A stretch of DNA of 9,599 bases from Jatrophihabitans sp. (lineage in GTDB: Bacteria > Actinomycetota > Actinomycetes > Mycobacteriales > Jatrophihabitantaceae), in NCBI GenBank assembly GCA_025966255.1, contig JAOPVG010000078.1, positions 1-9,599 of the forward strand. Direction: 5' to 3'. A model generated the notes under the pieces. That model saw nothing but the letters and a program-made list of their open reading frames with translations. It did not search any database and was not told where the DNA came from. How positions within the stretch are numbered: the stretch's first letter is position 1; each line of letters begins with the position of its first letter. The translations under genes were made by a program, and so were the position numbers. Shown here one piece after another: positions 1 through 8,628 of this stretch.

Positions 1-1250
1 TCGTCTACCTGCCGCCGATCCACCCCATCGGCGAGGTCAACCGCAAGGGTCCGAACAACAGCCTCGTGGCGGCGTCGTGGGACGTCGGCTCGCCGTGGGC
101 GATCGGATCGCGCGACGGCGGCCACGACGCGATCCATCCGGACCTCGGGACGATGGCCGACTTCACCGCACTCGTGCGCCGCGCCCGCGAGCTGGACATG
201 GAGGTGGCGATCGACCTCGCGCTGCAGTGCGCGCCCGATCACCCGTGGGTGACCGAGCATCCGGAGTGGTTCACCACCAAGCCCGACGGCACAATCGCGT
301 ACGCCGAGAACCCGCCGAAGAAGTACCAGGACATCTACCCGCTCAACTTCGACAACGACCCCGCCGGCCTGTACGCCGAGGTGCTGCGCATCGTGCGGCA
401 CTGGATGGCGGCCGGGGTGCGGATCTTCCGGGTGGACAACCCGCACACCAAGCCGCTCAACTTCTGGCAGTGGCTCATCAAGGAGGTGCGCAAGACCGAT
501 CCCGACGTGCTGTTCCTCGCCGAGGCGTTCACCCGGCCGGCGATGATGCACGAGCTCGGCAAGATCGGCTTCCACCAGAGCTACACGTACTACACGTGGC
601 GAACGTCCAAGGACGAGATCGAGACCTACGTCGAAGAGCTCGCCGAGGCCGGCCACTACATGCGGCCGAACTTCTTCGTCAACACGCCGGACATCCTGCA
701 TGAGTACCTGCAGATCGGTGGCCCCGGCGCATTCGCGATCCGCGCCGTACTCGCGGCCACGCTCTCCCCCACCTGGGGCGTCTACTCCGGCTACGAGTTA
801 TATGAGCACCTACCGCTGCGGCCGGGCAGCGAGGAATACCTCGACTCGGAGAAGTACCAGCTGCGCCCGCGCGACTTTGCCGGCGCGCTGGCTGACGGAC
901 GGTCGCTGGCGCCGCTCATCCAGAAGCTCAACCAGATCCGGCGCGAGCACCCGGCGCTGCAGCAGTTGCGCAACGTCCACTTCCATCAGGCCGACAACCC
1001 GAACATCACCGTGTTCAGCAAGCGCGACGCCGCGACCGGCGACACGATCCTCGTGGCGTGCACCGTCAACCCGCACGAGTGGCAGGAGGCCACCGTCACG
1101 CTCGACCTGGACGCGCTGGACCGGGATTGGGACAGCGGCTTCACCGTCCGCGACCTGCTCAGTGGCGAGGAGTATCGGTGGGGCGAACACAACTACGTGC
1201 GCCTCGACCCGCATTCGCGCCCCGCCCACGTCTTTCACGTCAGCCGCTGA
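1..1250 (+). CDS. glgE: GlgE maltosyltransferase (5' partial)
   Basis: This is the C-terminal 415 codons (frame from base 3) of alpha-1,4-glucan:maltose-1-phosphate maltosyltransferase, GH13 subfamily 3. The enzyme transfers maltosyl units from alpha-maltose 1-phosphate onto the non-reducing ends of cytoplasmic alpha-1,4-glucans. The fragment opens inside the barrel with LPPIHPIG and RKGPNN, followed by GSPWAIGS and GGHDAIHP, all typical of GlgE. The nucleophile Asp is in [10 protein letters not shown] (codon 435-437) and the acid/base Glu in FLAEAF (522-524). Their spacing of 29 residues matches characterised GlgE enzymes. The third carboxylate is in VNTPDILH (690-692). GlgE proteins usually have about 660-700 residues, so roughly 250 N-terminal residues lie outside the window. 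A rare TTA leucine codon sits at 798-800. The gene stops 10 bp before treS and is the first visible gene of a GlgE-pathway operon. The identification is very secure; the start and promoter are not visible. Confidence 0.97.
   Translation, partial: VYLPPIHPIGEVNRKGPNNSLVAASWDVGSPWAIGSRDGGHDAIHPDLGTMADFTALVRRARELDMEVAIDLALQCAPDHPWVTEHPEWFTTKPDGTIAYAENPPKKYQDIYPLNFDNDPAGLYAEVLRIVRHWMAAGVRIFRVDNPHTKPLNFWQWLIKEVRKTDPDVLFLAEAFTRPAMMHELGKIGFHQSYTYYTWRTSKDEIETYVEELAEAGHYMRPNFFVNTPDILHEYLQIGGPGAFAIRAVLAATLSPTWGVYSGYELYEHLPLRPGSEEYLDSEKYQLRPRDFAGALADGRSLAPLIQKLNQIRREHPALQQLRNVHFHQADNPNITVFSKRDAATGDTILVACTVNPHEWQEATVTLDLDALDRDWDSGFTVRDLLSGEEYRWGEHNYVRLDPHSRPAHVFHVSR
798..800 (+). other. Lone in-frame TTA leucine codon in glgE
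   Basis: The glgE frame reads GAG TTA TAT GAG CAC CTA around residues YELYEHL. This is the only in-frame TTA I found by eye in the roughly 3,100 codons of this window, and TAT and CTA beside it are also uncommon here. In Streptomyces, TTA codons make translation depend on the bldA tRNA. Whether that applies to this organism is unknown. Confidence 0.8.
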
Positions 1251-1256
1251 GGAAGG
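1250..1256 (+). promoter_or_regulatory. Ribosome binding site of treS
   Basis: The sequence AGGAAGG starts on the last base of the glgE stop codon and ends 4 bases before ATG at 1261. Its AGGA core (1250-1253) is 7 bases from the ATG. It fixes the treS start at 1261, although the frame stays open far upstream inside glgE. Confidence 0.85.
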
Positions 1257-1260
1257 ACAT

Positions 1261-3000
1261 ATGACCAGCATTGACGACCGTCCCGTCCCGCCGCCTGACG
1301 GCCCGCTGCGCCCCGAACCCGATTGGTTCAAGCGCGCCGTGTTCTACGAGGTGCTGGTGCGCGGCTTCGCCGATTCCAATGGTGACGGCACGGGTGACCT
1401 GCGCGGGTTGACCGAGAAGCTCGACTACCTGCAGTGGCTCGGCGTCGACTGCCTGTGGCTGCCGCCGTTCTACTCGTCCCCGTTGCGCGACGGCGGCTAC
1501 GACGTCAGCGACTTCGGCGGCGTGTTGCCCGAGTTCGGCACGATCGACGACTTCAGGTACTTCCTCGACGCCGCCCACGAGCGCGGCATCCGCGTGATCA
1601 TCGACTTCGTCATGAACCACACGTCCGACCAGCACCCGTGGTTCCAGGCCAGCCGGTCCGACCCGCACGGGCCGTACGGCGATTTCTACGTGTGGAGCGA
1701 CGACGACACCCGTTACCCGGAGGCGCGGATCATCTTCGTCGACACCGAGCCGTCGAACTGGACGTTCGACCCGATCCGCAAGCAGTACTTCTGGCACCGC
1801 TTCTTCAACCACCAGCCCGACCTGAACTTCGACTCCCCCGACGTCCAGCAGGCGATCATCGACGCGCTGCGGTTCTGGCTCGACCTCGGCATCGACGGGT
1901 TCCGGCTCGACGCCGTCCCGTACCTGTTCGTTCGCGACGGCACCAACGGCGAGAACCTGCCCGAGACGCACGAGTTCCTGCGCCGAGTGCGCAAGGAGGT
2001 CGACCGCGACTACCCCGATCGCGTCCTGCTCTGCGAGGCCAACCAGTGGCCGGCCGACGTCGTGGAGTACTTCGGCGACCCGTCTGTGGGCGGCGACGAG
2101 TGCCACATGGCCTTCCACTTCCCGGTGATGCCGCGCATCTTCATGGCCGTGCGGCGCGAGTCGCGCTACCCGATCTCGGAGATCATGTCGCAGACCCCCG
2201 AGATCCCGGCCAACTGCCAGTGGGGCATCTTCCTGCGCAACCACGACGAGCTGACGCTCGAGATGGTCACCGACGAAGAGCGCGACTACATGTGGAACGA
2301 GTACGCCAAGGACCCGCGGATGAAGGCCAACATCGGCATCCGTCGGAGGCTGGCCCCGCTGCTCGAGAACGACATCAACCAGATCGAGCTGTTCACCGCG
2401 CTGCTGCTCTCGCTGCCCGGTTCGCCCGTCCTCTATTACGGCGACGAGATCGGCATGGGCGACAACATCTGGCTCGGTGACCGCGACGGCGTCCGCACTC
2501 CCATGCAATGGACCCCCGACCGCAATGCCGGCTTCTCCACCGCCGATCCGGGACGGCTGTACCTGCCGGCCAACCAGGACTCGATCTATGGCTACCAGGT
2601 CACCAATGTCGAGTCGCAGACGCGCAACACGTCCTCATTGCTGCAGTGGACGCGCCGGATGATCCAGGTGCGCAAGGCCAATCCCGCGTTCGGCATCGGC
2701 ACGTTCACCGACATCGGCGGCAGCAACCCCTCCGTGCTGAGCTTCGTGCGCGCGTTCGGTGACGACATCGTGCTCTGCGTCAACAACCTGTCGCGGTTCC
2801 CGCAGGCGGTCGAGCTGGATCTGCGCCCGTGGGAGGGATCCCAGCCGATCGAGCTGATGGGCGGCGCGCATTTCCCGGAGATCGGCGAGCTGCCCTACCT
2901 GCTCACGCTGGCCGGGCACGGCTTCTACTGGCTCCGGATCCCGCGGGTGCAACAGTGGTCGGGCGGGCCGCCGGCGTCCGATCAGGAAGGCTTGTCATGA
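1261..3000 (+). CDS. treS: Trehalose synthase TreS
   Basis: The product (579 aa) is a GH13 subfamily 16 enzyme that reversibly isomerises maltose and trehalose in the cytoplasm. With Mak it links trehalose to the GlgE glucan pathway. The N-terminus runs into [20 protein letters not shown] and [13 protein letters not shown], a TreS hallmark. The barrel carries FVMNH (His120), the nucleophile Asp217 in GFRLDAVP, acid/base Glu259 in LLCEANQW, and Asp329 in RNHDE. All three lie exactly 13 residues before Asp230, Glu272 and Asp342 of Mycobacterium smegmatis TreS, so the active site is complete and the protein is collinear. [12 protein letters not shown] and [11 protein letters not shown] follow, then a beta-sandwich C-terminal domain. 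Unlike TreS fusions in other bacteria, there is no maltokinase domain; that function is the next, overlapping gene. The ATG at 1261 is chosen for its AGGAAGG site. Oligo-1,6-glucosidase is a related family but fits less well. Confidence 0.97.
   Translation: MTSIDDRPVPPPDGPLRPEPDWFKRAVFYEVLVRGFADSNGDGTGDLRGLTEKLDYLQWLGVDCLWLPPFYSSPLRDGGYDVSDFGGVLPEFGTIDDFRYFLDAAHERGIRVIIDFVMNHTSDQHPWFQASRSDPHGPYGDFYVWSDDDTRYPEARIIFVDTEPSNWTFDPIRKQYFWHRFFNHQPDLNFDSPDVQQAIIDALRFWLDLGIDGFRLDAVPYLFVRDGTNGENLPETHEFLRRVRKEVDRDYPDRVLLCEANQWPADVVEYFGDPSVGGDECHMAFHFPVMPRIFMAVRRESRYPISEIMSQTPEIPANCQWGIFLRNHDELTLEMVTDEERDYMWNEYAKDPRMKANIGIRRRLAPLLENDINQIELFTALLLSLPGSPVLYYGDEIGMGDNIWLGDRDGVRTPMQWTPDRNAGFSTADPGRLYLPANQDSIYGYQVTNVESQTRNTSSLLQWTRRMIQVRKANPAFGIGTFTDIGGSNPSVLSFVRAFGDDIVLCVNNLSRFPQAVELDLRPWEGSQPIELMGGAHFPEIGELPYLLTLAGHGFYWLRIPRVQQWSGGPPASDQEGLS
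2984..2990 (+). promoter_or_regulatory. Ribosome binding site of mak
   Basis: AGGAAGG lies within the last codons of treS, 6 bases before ATG 2997. It supports translational coupling through the ATGA overlap of the treS stop and mak start. Confidence 0.85.
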
Positions 3001-4376
3001 CCACCTCGGAGACTTTGCAGCCGCTCGTCGCGGCCTGGCTGCCGACGCAACGCTGGTTCGCGGGCAAGGGCCGCGACGCCACGTCCACCGTGGCCCGCCT
3101 GGCCGAGCTCGCCAGCGATCCCGAGGTGACGATCTGGACGGTTCGGGTCGACTACGCGGACGGCGACACCGAGACCTATCAGCTCCCGCTCGTGACCCGA
3201 AGCGAGCCGGTCGAGGCGCTCGAGCACGTCCTGCTCGGCACGCTCGACACCGACGCCGGGCCGCGCTGGATCTACGACGCTCTTCACGACAAGGACGTCA
3301 CCCCGGCCTGGTTGGCCGGAATGCGCGACTCGCAGACCCAGGGGGCGGTGCGCTTCATCCGCTACGCCGAGGAGCCCGAGGACATCCCGGTCGACGAGCC
3401 GAGCCTCGTACTCACCGGCGAGCAGTCGAACACGTCGATGATCTTCGGTGACGTCGCGATCATGAAGGTGTTCCGGCGCCTGCAGCCCGGCGTGAACCCG
3501 GACATCGAGGTCCAGGGCGAGCTCAGCCGCCTCGGCGCGAAGCATGTGCCACGGCTCCTCGGCGCGGTCGAGGCCGACGTCGACGGCGAGCCGTCCTCAC
3601 TCGCCATGCTGCAGGAGTTCATGACAACGGGCACCGACGGCTGGGAGCTCGCCAAGACCAGCGTGCGCGATCTGATGGCCGAGGCCGACCTGCACGCCGA
3701 GGAAGCAGGGGGCGACTTCGCCGGTGAGGCGCATCGCCTCGGCACCGCGGTCGCAGAGGTGCACGCCGACCTCGCCATCGCGTTCGGCACCCGGGAGGTA
3801 GCGGCCGATCAATTGCGCGCCCGCTCGATCGCGATGGACGAACGGCTGCAGCGGGCCCTGCCGATCGTGCCGCAGCTCGAGGATGTCGCCGAAGGACTGC
3901 GCAAGGTGTTCGCGGCCGTGGGCGATTTGGCCGAGGGGGTCACGGTGCAGCGCATCCACGGCGACCTGCACCTCGGGCAGGCCCTGCGCACCGTCTCGCG
4001 CTGGGTGCTGATCGACTTCGAGGGCGAACCGATGGCTGCCATCGATGCGCGGCGCGAGCTGGACTCGCCCCTGCGCGACGTCGCCGGCATGCTGCGGTCG
4101 TTCGAGTACGCCGGGCACCACCGAGTGATCGAATTCGGTTACGACCAGCAGCTGTCCTACCGCGCGGGCGAGTGGTCAAAGCGCAACCGTGACGCGTTCT
4201 GCGACGGGTACGCCGAGGCCGCGGGTGCCGATCCGCGGACGCACGATGTCCTGCTGCGCGCCTTCGAGGCCGACAAGGCGGTCTACGAAGCCGTCTACGA
4301 AGCGCGCAACCGACCGAACTGGCTACCGATCCCCCTGGCGTCGCTGACCCGACTCGCCACCGACGGAGGAATCTGA
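2997..4376 (+). CDS. mak: Maltokinase Mak (Pep2)
   Basis: The product (459 aa, close to the 455 aa of M. tuberculosis Mak) phosphorylates maltose with ATP to alpha-maltose 1-phosphate, the GlgE donor. The N-terminal cap domain shows [12 protein letters not shown] (residues 15-26), highly conserved in maltokinases. The kinase-like part follows, with [10 protein letters not shown] (141-150) as the nucleotide-binding loop and Lys157 in AIMKVFRR. The catalytic loop is HGDLHLGQ (321-328, Asp323 the likely base) and the metal-binding segment is LIDFEGEP (Asp340). The C-terminal helices end near [14 protein letters not shown]. The ATG overlaps the treS stop by 4 bp and has a good ribosome binding site; the stop abuts the glgB ATG with no gap. 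This arrangement indicates co-translation of TreS, Mak and GlgB. In M. tuberculosis, TreS and Mak form a complex, so one may form here too (inference). Confidence 0.96.
   Translation: MTTSETLQPLVAAWLPTQRWFAGKGRDATSTVARLAELASDPEVTIWTVRVDYADGDTETYQLPLVTRSEPVEALEHVLLGTLDTDAGPRWIYDALHDKDVTPAWLAGMRDSQTQGAVRFIRYAEEPEDIPVDEPSLVLTGEQSNTSMIFGDVAIMKVFRRLQPGVNPDIEVQGELSRLGAKHVPRLLGAVEADVDGEPSSLAMLQEFMTTGTDGWELAKTSVRDLMAEADLHAEEAGGDFAGEAHRLGTAVAEVHADLAIAFGTREVAADQLRARSIAMDERLQRALPIVPQLEDVAEGLRKVFAAVGDLAEGVTVQRIHGDLHLGQALRTVSRWVLIDFEGEPMAAIDARRELDSPLRDVAGMLRSFEYAGHHRVIEFGYDQQLSYRAGEWSKRNRDAFCDGYAEAAGADPRTHDVLLRAFEADKAVYEAVYEARNRPNWLPIPLASLTRLATDGGI
4365..4370 (+). promoter_or_regulatory. Ribosome binding site of glgB
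   Basis: GGAGGA lies inside the final codons of mak, 6 bases before ATG 4377. The mak stop TGA (4374-4376) is immediately followed by the ATG, so this site sets the glgB start. Confidence 0.88.
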
Positions 4377-6548
4377 ATGACCACCACGGTTGCTCGCGAT
4401 GAACTCGACCGGCTCGTCTCCGGAGCCCACCACAACCCGCATGGCGTGCTCGGCGCGCACCCCACGCCCGACGGCACCACGATCGTGCGCACCCTGCGTC
4501 CCGAGGCGGAGTCGGCGGCGGTCGTCTGGGGCCGCACCAAGCACCCGATGGCGAAGGTGCACGACGGCGGCGTGTTCGAGACCGTCGTCGACGGCGCCGC
4601 TGCCGACTACCGCATCGAGGTGTCCTACGGCGACAACCCGATGATCGTCGACGACCCGTACCGCTGGCTGCCGACACTCGGCGAGGTGGATCTGCACCTG
4701 ATCGGCGAGGGTCGCCACGAGAACCTCTGGGAGGTGCTCGGCTCGCACGTCCGCACGTATGACACCCCACGCGGGCCCGTCACCGGAACGTCGTTCGCCG
4801 TGTGGGCACCGAACGCGCGCGGCGTCCGGATTGCCGGCGACTTCGACTACTGGTCGGGGCGCTCGCTGCCGATGCGTGCGATGGGCTCCAGCGGCGTGTG
4901 GGAGCTGTTCGTGCCCGACGTCGGCGACGGCGCCACCTACAAGTTCCAGATCCTCGGCGCCGACGGGCAGTGGCGGCACAAGGCCGACCCGATGGCGTTC
5001 GCGACGGAGGCCCCGCCCGCGACTGCGTCCGTCGTGCACACGCCGCGCTACAAGTGGAGCGACGACGACTGGATCGCCAAGCGGGCGAAGACCAGCTGGC
5101 ACAAGGCGCCGATGTCGATCTACGAGGTACACATCGGCTCATGGCGGATGGGTCTGTCGTACCGCGAGCTCGCCGAGGAGCTCGTCGACTACGTCACCGC
5201 GTGCGGGTTCACGCACGTCGAGTTCCTGCCCGTCGCCGAGCACCCGTTCGGCGGGTCGTGGGGATACCAGGTGTCGTCGTACTACGCGCCGTCGGCCCGC
5301 TTCGGCAACCCGGACGACTTCCGCTACCTCGTCGACGCGCTGCACAACGCCGGCATCGGCGTCATCGTCGACTGGGTGCCCGCGCACTTCCCGAAGGACG
5401 AGTTCGCGCTCGGCCGCTTCGACGGCACCGCGCTGTACGAGCACGGCGACCCGCGCCGCGGCGAGCAGCTCGATTGGGGCACCTACGTATTCGACTTCGG
5501 CCGCAGCGAGGTACGCAATTTCCTGGTCGCGAACGCGCTGTTCTGGCTCGAGGAGTTCCACATCGACGGCCTGCGGGTGGATGCCGTCGCCTCCATGCTC
5601 TACCTCGACTACTCGCGCGAGCCCGGGCAGTGGGTGCCCAACGTCCACGGCGGCCGGGAGAACCTGGAAGCGGTCGCATTCCTGCAGGAGATGAACGCGA
5701 CGGTCTACAAGCGCGTCCCCGGCGCCGTCACGATCGCCGAGGAGTCGACGTCCTGGCCCGGTGTCACGCGGGCGACGCATCTCGGCGGGCTCGGCTTCGG
5801 CTTCAAGTGGGACATGGGCTGGATGCACGACACGTTGAGTTACATCTCCCACGAGCCGATCCACCGGCAGTGGCACCACAACGAGCTGACGTTCTCGATG
5901 ATGTACGCCTACACGGAGAACTTCGTGATGCCGCTGTCCCACGACGAGGTCGTGCACGGCAAGGGCTCACTGCTGAACAAGATCCCGGGCGACCGCTGGC
6001 AGCAGATGGCCACGCTGCGAGCGATGTACGCGTACATGTGGGCGCACCCGGGCAAGCAGTTGCTGTTCCAGGGGCAGGAGTTCGCGCAGGGCGCCGAGTG
6101 GGCGGAATCGCGCTCGCTGGACTGGTGGCTGCTCGACGATCCCGGTCACCGCGGTGTGTCCCGGCTGATCACCGACCTGAACCGTACGTACCGCGAGACG
6201 TCGGCGCTGTGGTCGCGCGACACCGTGCCCGAGGGCTTCCACTGGATCGACGCCAATGACGCGGCGGGCAACGTGTACTCGTTCCTGCGCTTCGGCGATG
6301 ACGGTTCGGTGATCGCGTGCGTGTCGAACTTTTCCTCCGTCCCGCACGAGGGATACCGGCTCGGCCTGCCCTTCGCCGGACGTTGGGACGAGGTCGTCAA
6401 CACCGACGCCGACGCCTACTTCGGATCGGGCGTCGGCAACTTCGGCGGCGTCGAGGCGACGGACGAGATGTGGCACGGCCAGCCGGCGTCGGCCCGACTG
6501 CGGGTGCCGCCACTGGGCACGCTCTGGCTGCGCTACGCCGGCTCGTAG
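4377..6548 (+). CDS. glgB: 1,4-alpha-glucan branching enzyme GlgB
   Basis: The product (723 aa) is full length for an N1-type bacterial branching enzyme. It cuts alpha-1,4-glucan and re-attaches the released chain through an alpha-1,6 bond, giving the branched product of the GlgE pathway. Domains: N1 beta-sandwich (about 14-110, opening with [14 protein letters not shown]), CBM48-like N2 (about 138-225, [20 protein letters not shown]), GH13_9 barrel (about 245-600) and C-terminal beta domain. The nucleophile is Asp402 in [17 protein letters not shown], the acid/base Glu455 in [12 protein letters not shown], and the third acid Asp523 in [13 protein letters not shown]. These sit three residues before Asp405, Glu458 and Asp526 of the E. 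coli enzyme with identical spacing. GlgB is the last gene of the operon; only 9 bp separate its TAG from the stop of the convergent gene, and I see no terminator hairpin there. Confidence 0.98.
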   Translation: MTTTVARDELDRLVSGAHHNPHGVLGAHPTPDGTTIVRTLRPEAESAAVVWGRTKHPMAKVHDGGVFETVVDGAAADYRIEVSYGDNPMIVDDPYRWLPTLGEVDLHLIGEGRHENLWEVLGSHVRTYDTPRGPVTGTSFAVWAPNARGVRIAGDFDYWSGRSLPMRAMGSSGVWELFVPDVGDGATYKFQILGADGQWRHKADPMAFATEAPPATASVVHTPRYKWSDDDWIAKRAKTSWHKAPMSIYEVHIGSWRMGLSYRELAEELVDYVTACGFTHVEFLPVAEHPFGGSWGYQVSSYYAPSARFGNPDDFRYLVDALHNAGIGVIVDWVPAHFPKDEFALGRFDGTALYEHGDPRRGEQLDWGTYVFDFGRSEVRNFLVANALFWLEEFHIDGLRVDAVASMLYLDYSREPGQWVPNVHGGRENLEAVAFLQEMNATVYKRVPGAVTIAEESTSWPGVTRATHLGGLGFGFKWDMGWMHDTLSYISHEPIHRQWHHNELTFSMMYAYTENFVMPLSHDEVVHGKGSLLNKIPGDRWQQMATLRAMYAYMWAHPGKQLLFQGQEFAQGAEWAESRSLDWWLLDDPGHRGVSRLITDLNRTYRETSALWSRDTVPEGFHWIDANDAAGNVYSFLRFGDDGSVIACVSNFSSVPHEGYRLGLPFAGRWDEVVNTDADAYFGSGVGNFGGVEATDEMWHGQPASARLRVPPLGTLWLRYAGS

Positions 6549-6557
6549 TCGGGAACT

Positions 6558-7556
6558 TCAGGTGCTGAACTCGAGCAGGAGCAACACAATCGCCACCCGG
6601 ACGACCTGACGCCAGCGCAGCATCACGAAGCGCTGCTGGTCGAAGGCGTGGAACTTGCGCAGGTAGCGGTAGAGCCGCTCGACGCTGATCAGCGGATCCA
6701 GCAGATGCACCAACCCGTACCCGAGCTTGCCGAGCACCCCCAGGTGCGAACGGTTCGCGAACAGGTCGGGGAACGGCGCGAACGCCAGTGACACCCGTTC
6801 GACCCCGCGCAGCGCGCCCCACTCGACCACCTCGGCGATGATCCGCTCGTCGACGCCGTTCGGGGCCGCCCGGGACCGCAGTGGGAGGTCGAGCGAGAGG
6901 TCCTGCTTGCCGGCCCAAAGGTAGCGATGGGCGCCGACGATCGCGCCCGATTCCTCGTACGCGATCGCCATCATGGCGTCCGGCTCGCGCCCGTCGAAGA
7001 GACGTCCCAGGATCATCGAAAAGCCGCGGGTGTCCTCGCGCCGCGAGCGCTTCATCAGCCTCCGCAGCTCGAGCACCTGCTCCGGGCGCAGCTCACCCTC
7101 GCGGCAAATGTCGACGTGCACGCCGGCATTGTGCGAGCGCTGGATCGCCTGCCGCAAATTGCGGAAGCGGCGGCCCTGCGTCGTGAACTCCGAGCGCTGC
7201 ACCACGACGTCGCGTCCGACCGCCACGTGTCCGAGCCCGTACTTCTCCCACAACGGACGCGCTCGCTCGCCGGCGCCGAGCACGGCGAGCTGCCGCTTGT
7301 TCGCGCGGGTATCCTCGACGAACGCGTCGATGGCCGCCTCCCACGCGGCCGGGGAGCCGATCGGGTCACCACTGGCGACGGCCACGCGGAGGCGAACCTG
7401 GTACCCCACCGCCGCGGTTCCGTCCGGGGAAAAAACGAAGCGCTTGTCCGGGCGCAGCGCGAACGGTGCGAGGGGATCGCGTTCGCTGACCGCGACGAGG
7501 TGCCGGACGCGACGCTGGTCTTCGGATTCAGGCTCTGCGGGAAGGGGTCGCGCCAT
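6558..7556 (-). CDS. DUF2156 / MprF synthase-domain-like protein
   Basis: The 332-aa product resembles DUF2156, the GNAT-fold C-terminal domain of phosphatidylglycerol lysyltransferases (MprF/LPG synthase). Family-like segments in order: PFALRPDKRFVFSPDG (31-46), VASGDPIG (60-67), GRDVVVQRSEFTTQGRRFRN (114-133), RGFSMILGRL (177-186), VDERIIAEVVEWG (225-237), VSLAFAPFPDLF (245-256) and LRKFHAFDQQRFVMLRW (289-305). MprF has many N-terminal membrane segments that make up its flippase; none are present, so only the synthase-like domain exists. The C-terminal tail VVRVAIVLLLLEF is hydrophobic and could touch or anchor in the membrane, which would suit a lipid substrate. The substrate (aminoacyl-tRNA plus lipid or another acceptor) cannot be read from sequence. 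It lies 28 bp downstream of the thioredoxin/TPR gene on the same strand, so they are probably co-transcribed. The site before ATG is weak (GGGTG, 8 bases upstream). The family call is fairly sure; the biochemical role is not. Confidence 0.85.
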   Translation of the reverse strand: MARPLPAEPESEDQRRVRHLVAVSERDPLAPFALRPDKRFVFSPDGTAAVGYQVRLRVAVASGDPIGSPAAWEAAIDAFVEDTRANKRQLAVLGAGERARPLWEKYGLGHVAVGRDVVVQRSEFTTQGRRFRNLRQAIQRSHNAGVHVDICREGELRPEQVLELRRLMKRSRREDTRGFSMILGRLFDGREPDAMMAIAYEESGAIVGAHRYLWAGKQDLSLDLPLRSRAAPNGVDERIIAEVVEWGALRGVERVSLAFAPFPDLFANRSHLGVLGKLGYGLVHLLDPLISVERLYRYLRKFHAFDQQRFVMLRWRQVVRVAIVLLLLEFST

Positions 7557-7584
7557 CAGTCACACCCGATAGGGCGGACTCGCC

Positions 7585-8547
7585 TCAAAACAGCGCCCGC
7601 GTCAGCTCGCGACGAGCCGTCGGAACCCGAGGATCGTCCGGTCCGAGCAGATCGAAGTACTCGAGCAGCCGCTGCCGGACCCGATCGCGGTCGTCACCGC
7701 GGACCCGGGTGATGGTCTTGAGCAGGCGGTCGAGCGCGCCCGGCACGTCGTTGCCGGCCAGCGACAGATCCGCGGCGGCGAGCTGGGCGTCGACGTCATC
7801 AGGAGCGGAGTCGGCCCGCTGCGCGGCGTCGGCGTCGATCGACTCCAGGCGCTGCATCAGCCGCACCTGTCCGAGCGCGAGTGACGCCTCCTGGTTGGCC
7901 GGCTCCTGGTCGAGGATCGCCTGGTAGCGCTGCGTGGCGAGGGCGTAGTCGCCGGCTTCGAGCGCTTCCTCGGCCGCGGTGAACCGCGGGTCCTCCGGCG
8001 CCTCGGCTGCGACGGGCTCATCGGGGGCGTCCGCGGGCGCAGCGCCGGCGCCAGGCAGACCGGCCTCCGTCGCGGCCTGCAGCACCGCGTCGACGAACTC
8101 ACGCACCTGGGGCTCGGGCAACGCGCCCTGGAAGCCTGGCACGACCTGCCCGCCGATCACCGCGAACACCGCCGGGACGGCCTGCGCCTGCAGGGCCTGG
8201 GCGATGCGGGGATTGACATCGACGTCGACCTTGCCGAGCACGACGCCGCCGTTGGTCGCGGTGACGATCAGCTCGAGCGTCGTCACCAACTCGGCGCTGG
8301 ACGGCGCGCGAGCCGAGGTGAGCGCGAGCAGGACGGGCACCTGGAAGGAGCGGTCGAGCACCTCGGGCTGGAAGTTCGCCTCGGTGACGTCGAGGACGTA
8401 CTGACCGGGTGCCGGAGCCTCCGCGGCGCGGGCCGCGGCCTCGTTGCGGGCCTTCACCGCCGCGAGGTCGACGGCGCCGGACATGGCGGCGGCGACGGCG
8501 GGACTGGGTTGAGCGGGACCACCGCGTCGTGGTTCTCCGGGTCGCAT
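7585..8547 (-). CDS. YbbN-like thioredoxin-fold/TPR protein, no CXXC
   Basis: The 320-aa product has a thioredoxin-like domain (about 50-155) followed by an Ala/Pro-rich linker and TPR-type helices (about 175-320). The thioredoxin strand VPVLLAL is followed by TSARAPSS, where active thioredoxins have WCGPC. There is no cysteine at all, so disulfide chemistry is not possible. The cis-proline region is kept (QAVPAVFAVIGGQVVPGFQG, Pro125). This is the architecture of E. coli YbbN/CnoX, a chaperone-type holdase, and of M. tuberculosis Rv1324, which shares the AMxGAVDL start region and C-terminal RRxLxxAL-type end. The likely role is cytoplasmic protein quality control; partners are unknown. The frame is open far upstream, antisense to the crotonase gene. 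ATG 8547 is chosen because homologues begin just before AMSGAVDL and because a divergent gene follows; ATG 8484 (299 aa) is the alternative. The DUF2156 gene follows 28 bp downstream. Confidence 0.9.
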   Translation of the reverse strand: MRPGEPRRGGPAQPSPAVAAAMSGAVDLAAVKARNEAAARAAEAPAPGQYVLDVTEANFQPEVLDRSFQVPVLLALTSARAPSSAELVTTLELIVTATNGGVVLGKVDVDVNPRIAQALQAQAVPAVFAVIGGQVVPGFQGALPEPQVREFVDAVLQAATEAGLPGAGAAPADAPDEPVAAEAPEDPRFTAAEEALEAGDYALATQRYQAILDQEPANQEASLALGQVRLMQRLESIDADAAQRADSAPDDVDAQLAAADLSLAGNDVPGALDRLLKTITRVRGDDRDRVRQRLLEYFDLLGPDDPRVPTARRELTRALF

Positions 8548-8552
8548 GCGTC

Positions 8553-8580
8553 CAGTTTCCCAGACGCGGCAACGAAACTG
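8553..8580 (-). promoter_or_regulatory. 7-bp inverted repeat before the thioredoxin/TPR start
   Basis: CAGTTTC (8553-8559) and GAAACTG (8574-8580) are perfect reverse complements separated by 14 bases. In the minus-strand transcript they would form a small hairpin ending 5 bases before the ATG at 8547. That hairpin contains part of the only purine-rich run (GGGAAA) that could serve as ribosome binding site. The 21-bp centre spacing also suits a dimeric repressor. Both readings are inference, and a 7-bp repeat could occur by chance. Confidence 0.3.
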
Positions 8581-8615
8581 TGCGCCGGACAGGTGGCTTC
8601 CTGTCGCGGCGTCGG

Positions 8616-8621
8616 TAGCGT
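8616..8621 (+). promoter_or_regulatory. Possible -10 element of the crotonase gene
   Basis: TAGCGT fits the actinobacterial -10 pattern TANNNT and ends 7 bases before the GTG at 8629, which would place the transcription start at or next to the start codon. There is no Shine-Dalgarno sequence before this GTG, so a leaderless mRNA, common in actinobacteria, is plausible. No good -35 box is visible. The divergent gap between the two genes is 81 bp (8548-8628). Confidence 0.3.
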
Positions 8622-8628
8622 GCCTTCG

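Noticed and set aside
700..1260. Upstream extension of the treS frame to an ATG at 700
   Set aside because: The extra residues are Arg/Ser/Thr-rich with no family resemblance and overlap the convincing glgE frame. The real treS start at 1261 has a good ribosome binding site and matches TreS numbering.
1240..2508. 422-codon open frame on the minus strand antisense to treS
   Set aside because: It is Val/Asp/Arg-rich with no recognisable motif, a typical shadow of a high-GC gene whose catalytic motifs are intact on the plus strand.
4802..6259. 485-codon open frame on the plus strand inside glgB
   Set aside because: It is an Arg/Ala-rich out-of-frame translation of glgB, which has a complete set of branching-enzyme motifs and a better start.
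8509..8628. Crotonase start at ATG 8509 giving 307 aa
   Set aside because: It would overlap the 5' end of the divergent gene and add 40 residues without homology. GTG 8629 gives the family's usual N-terminus.
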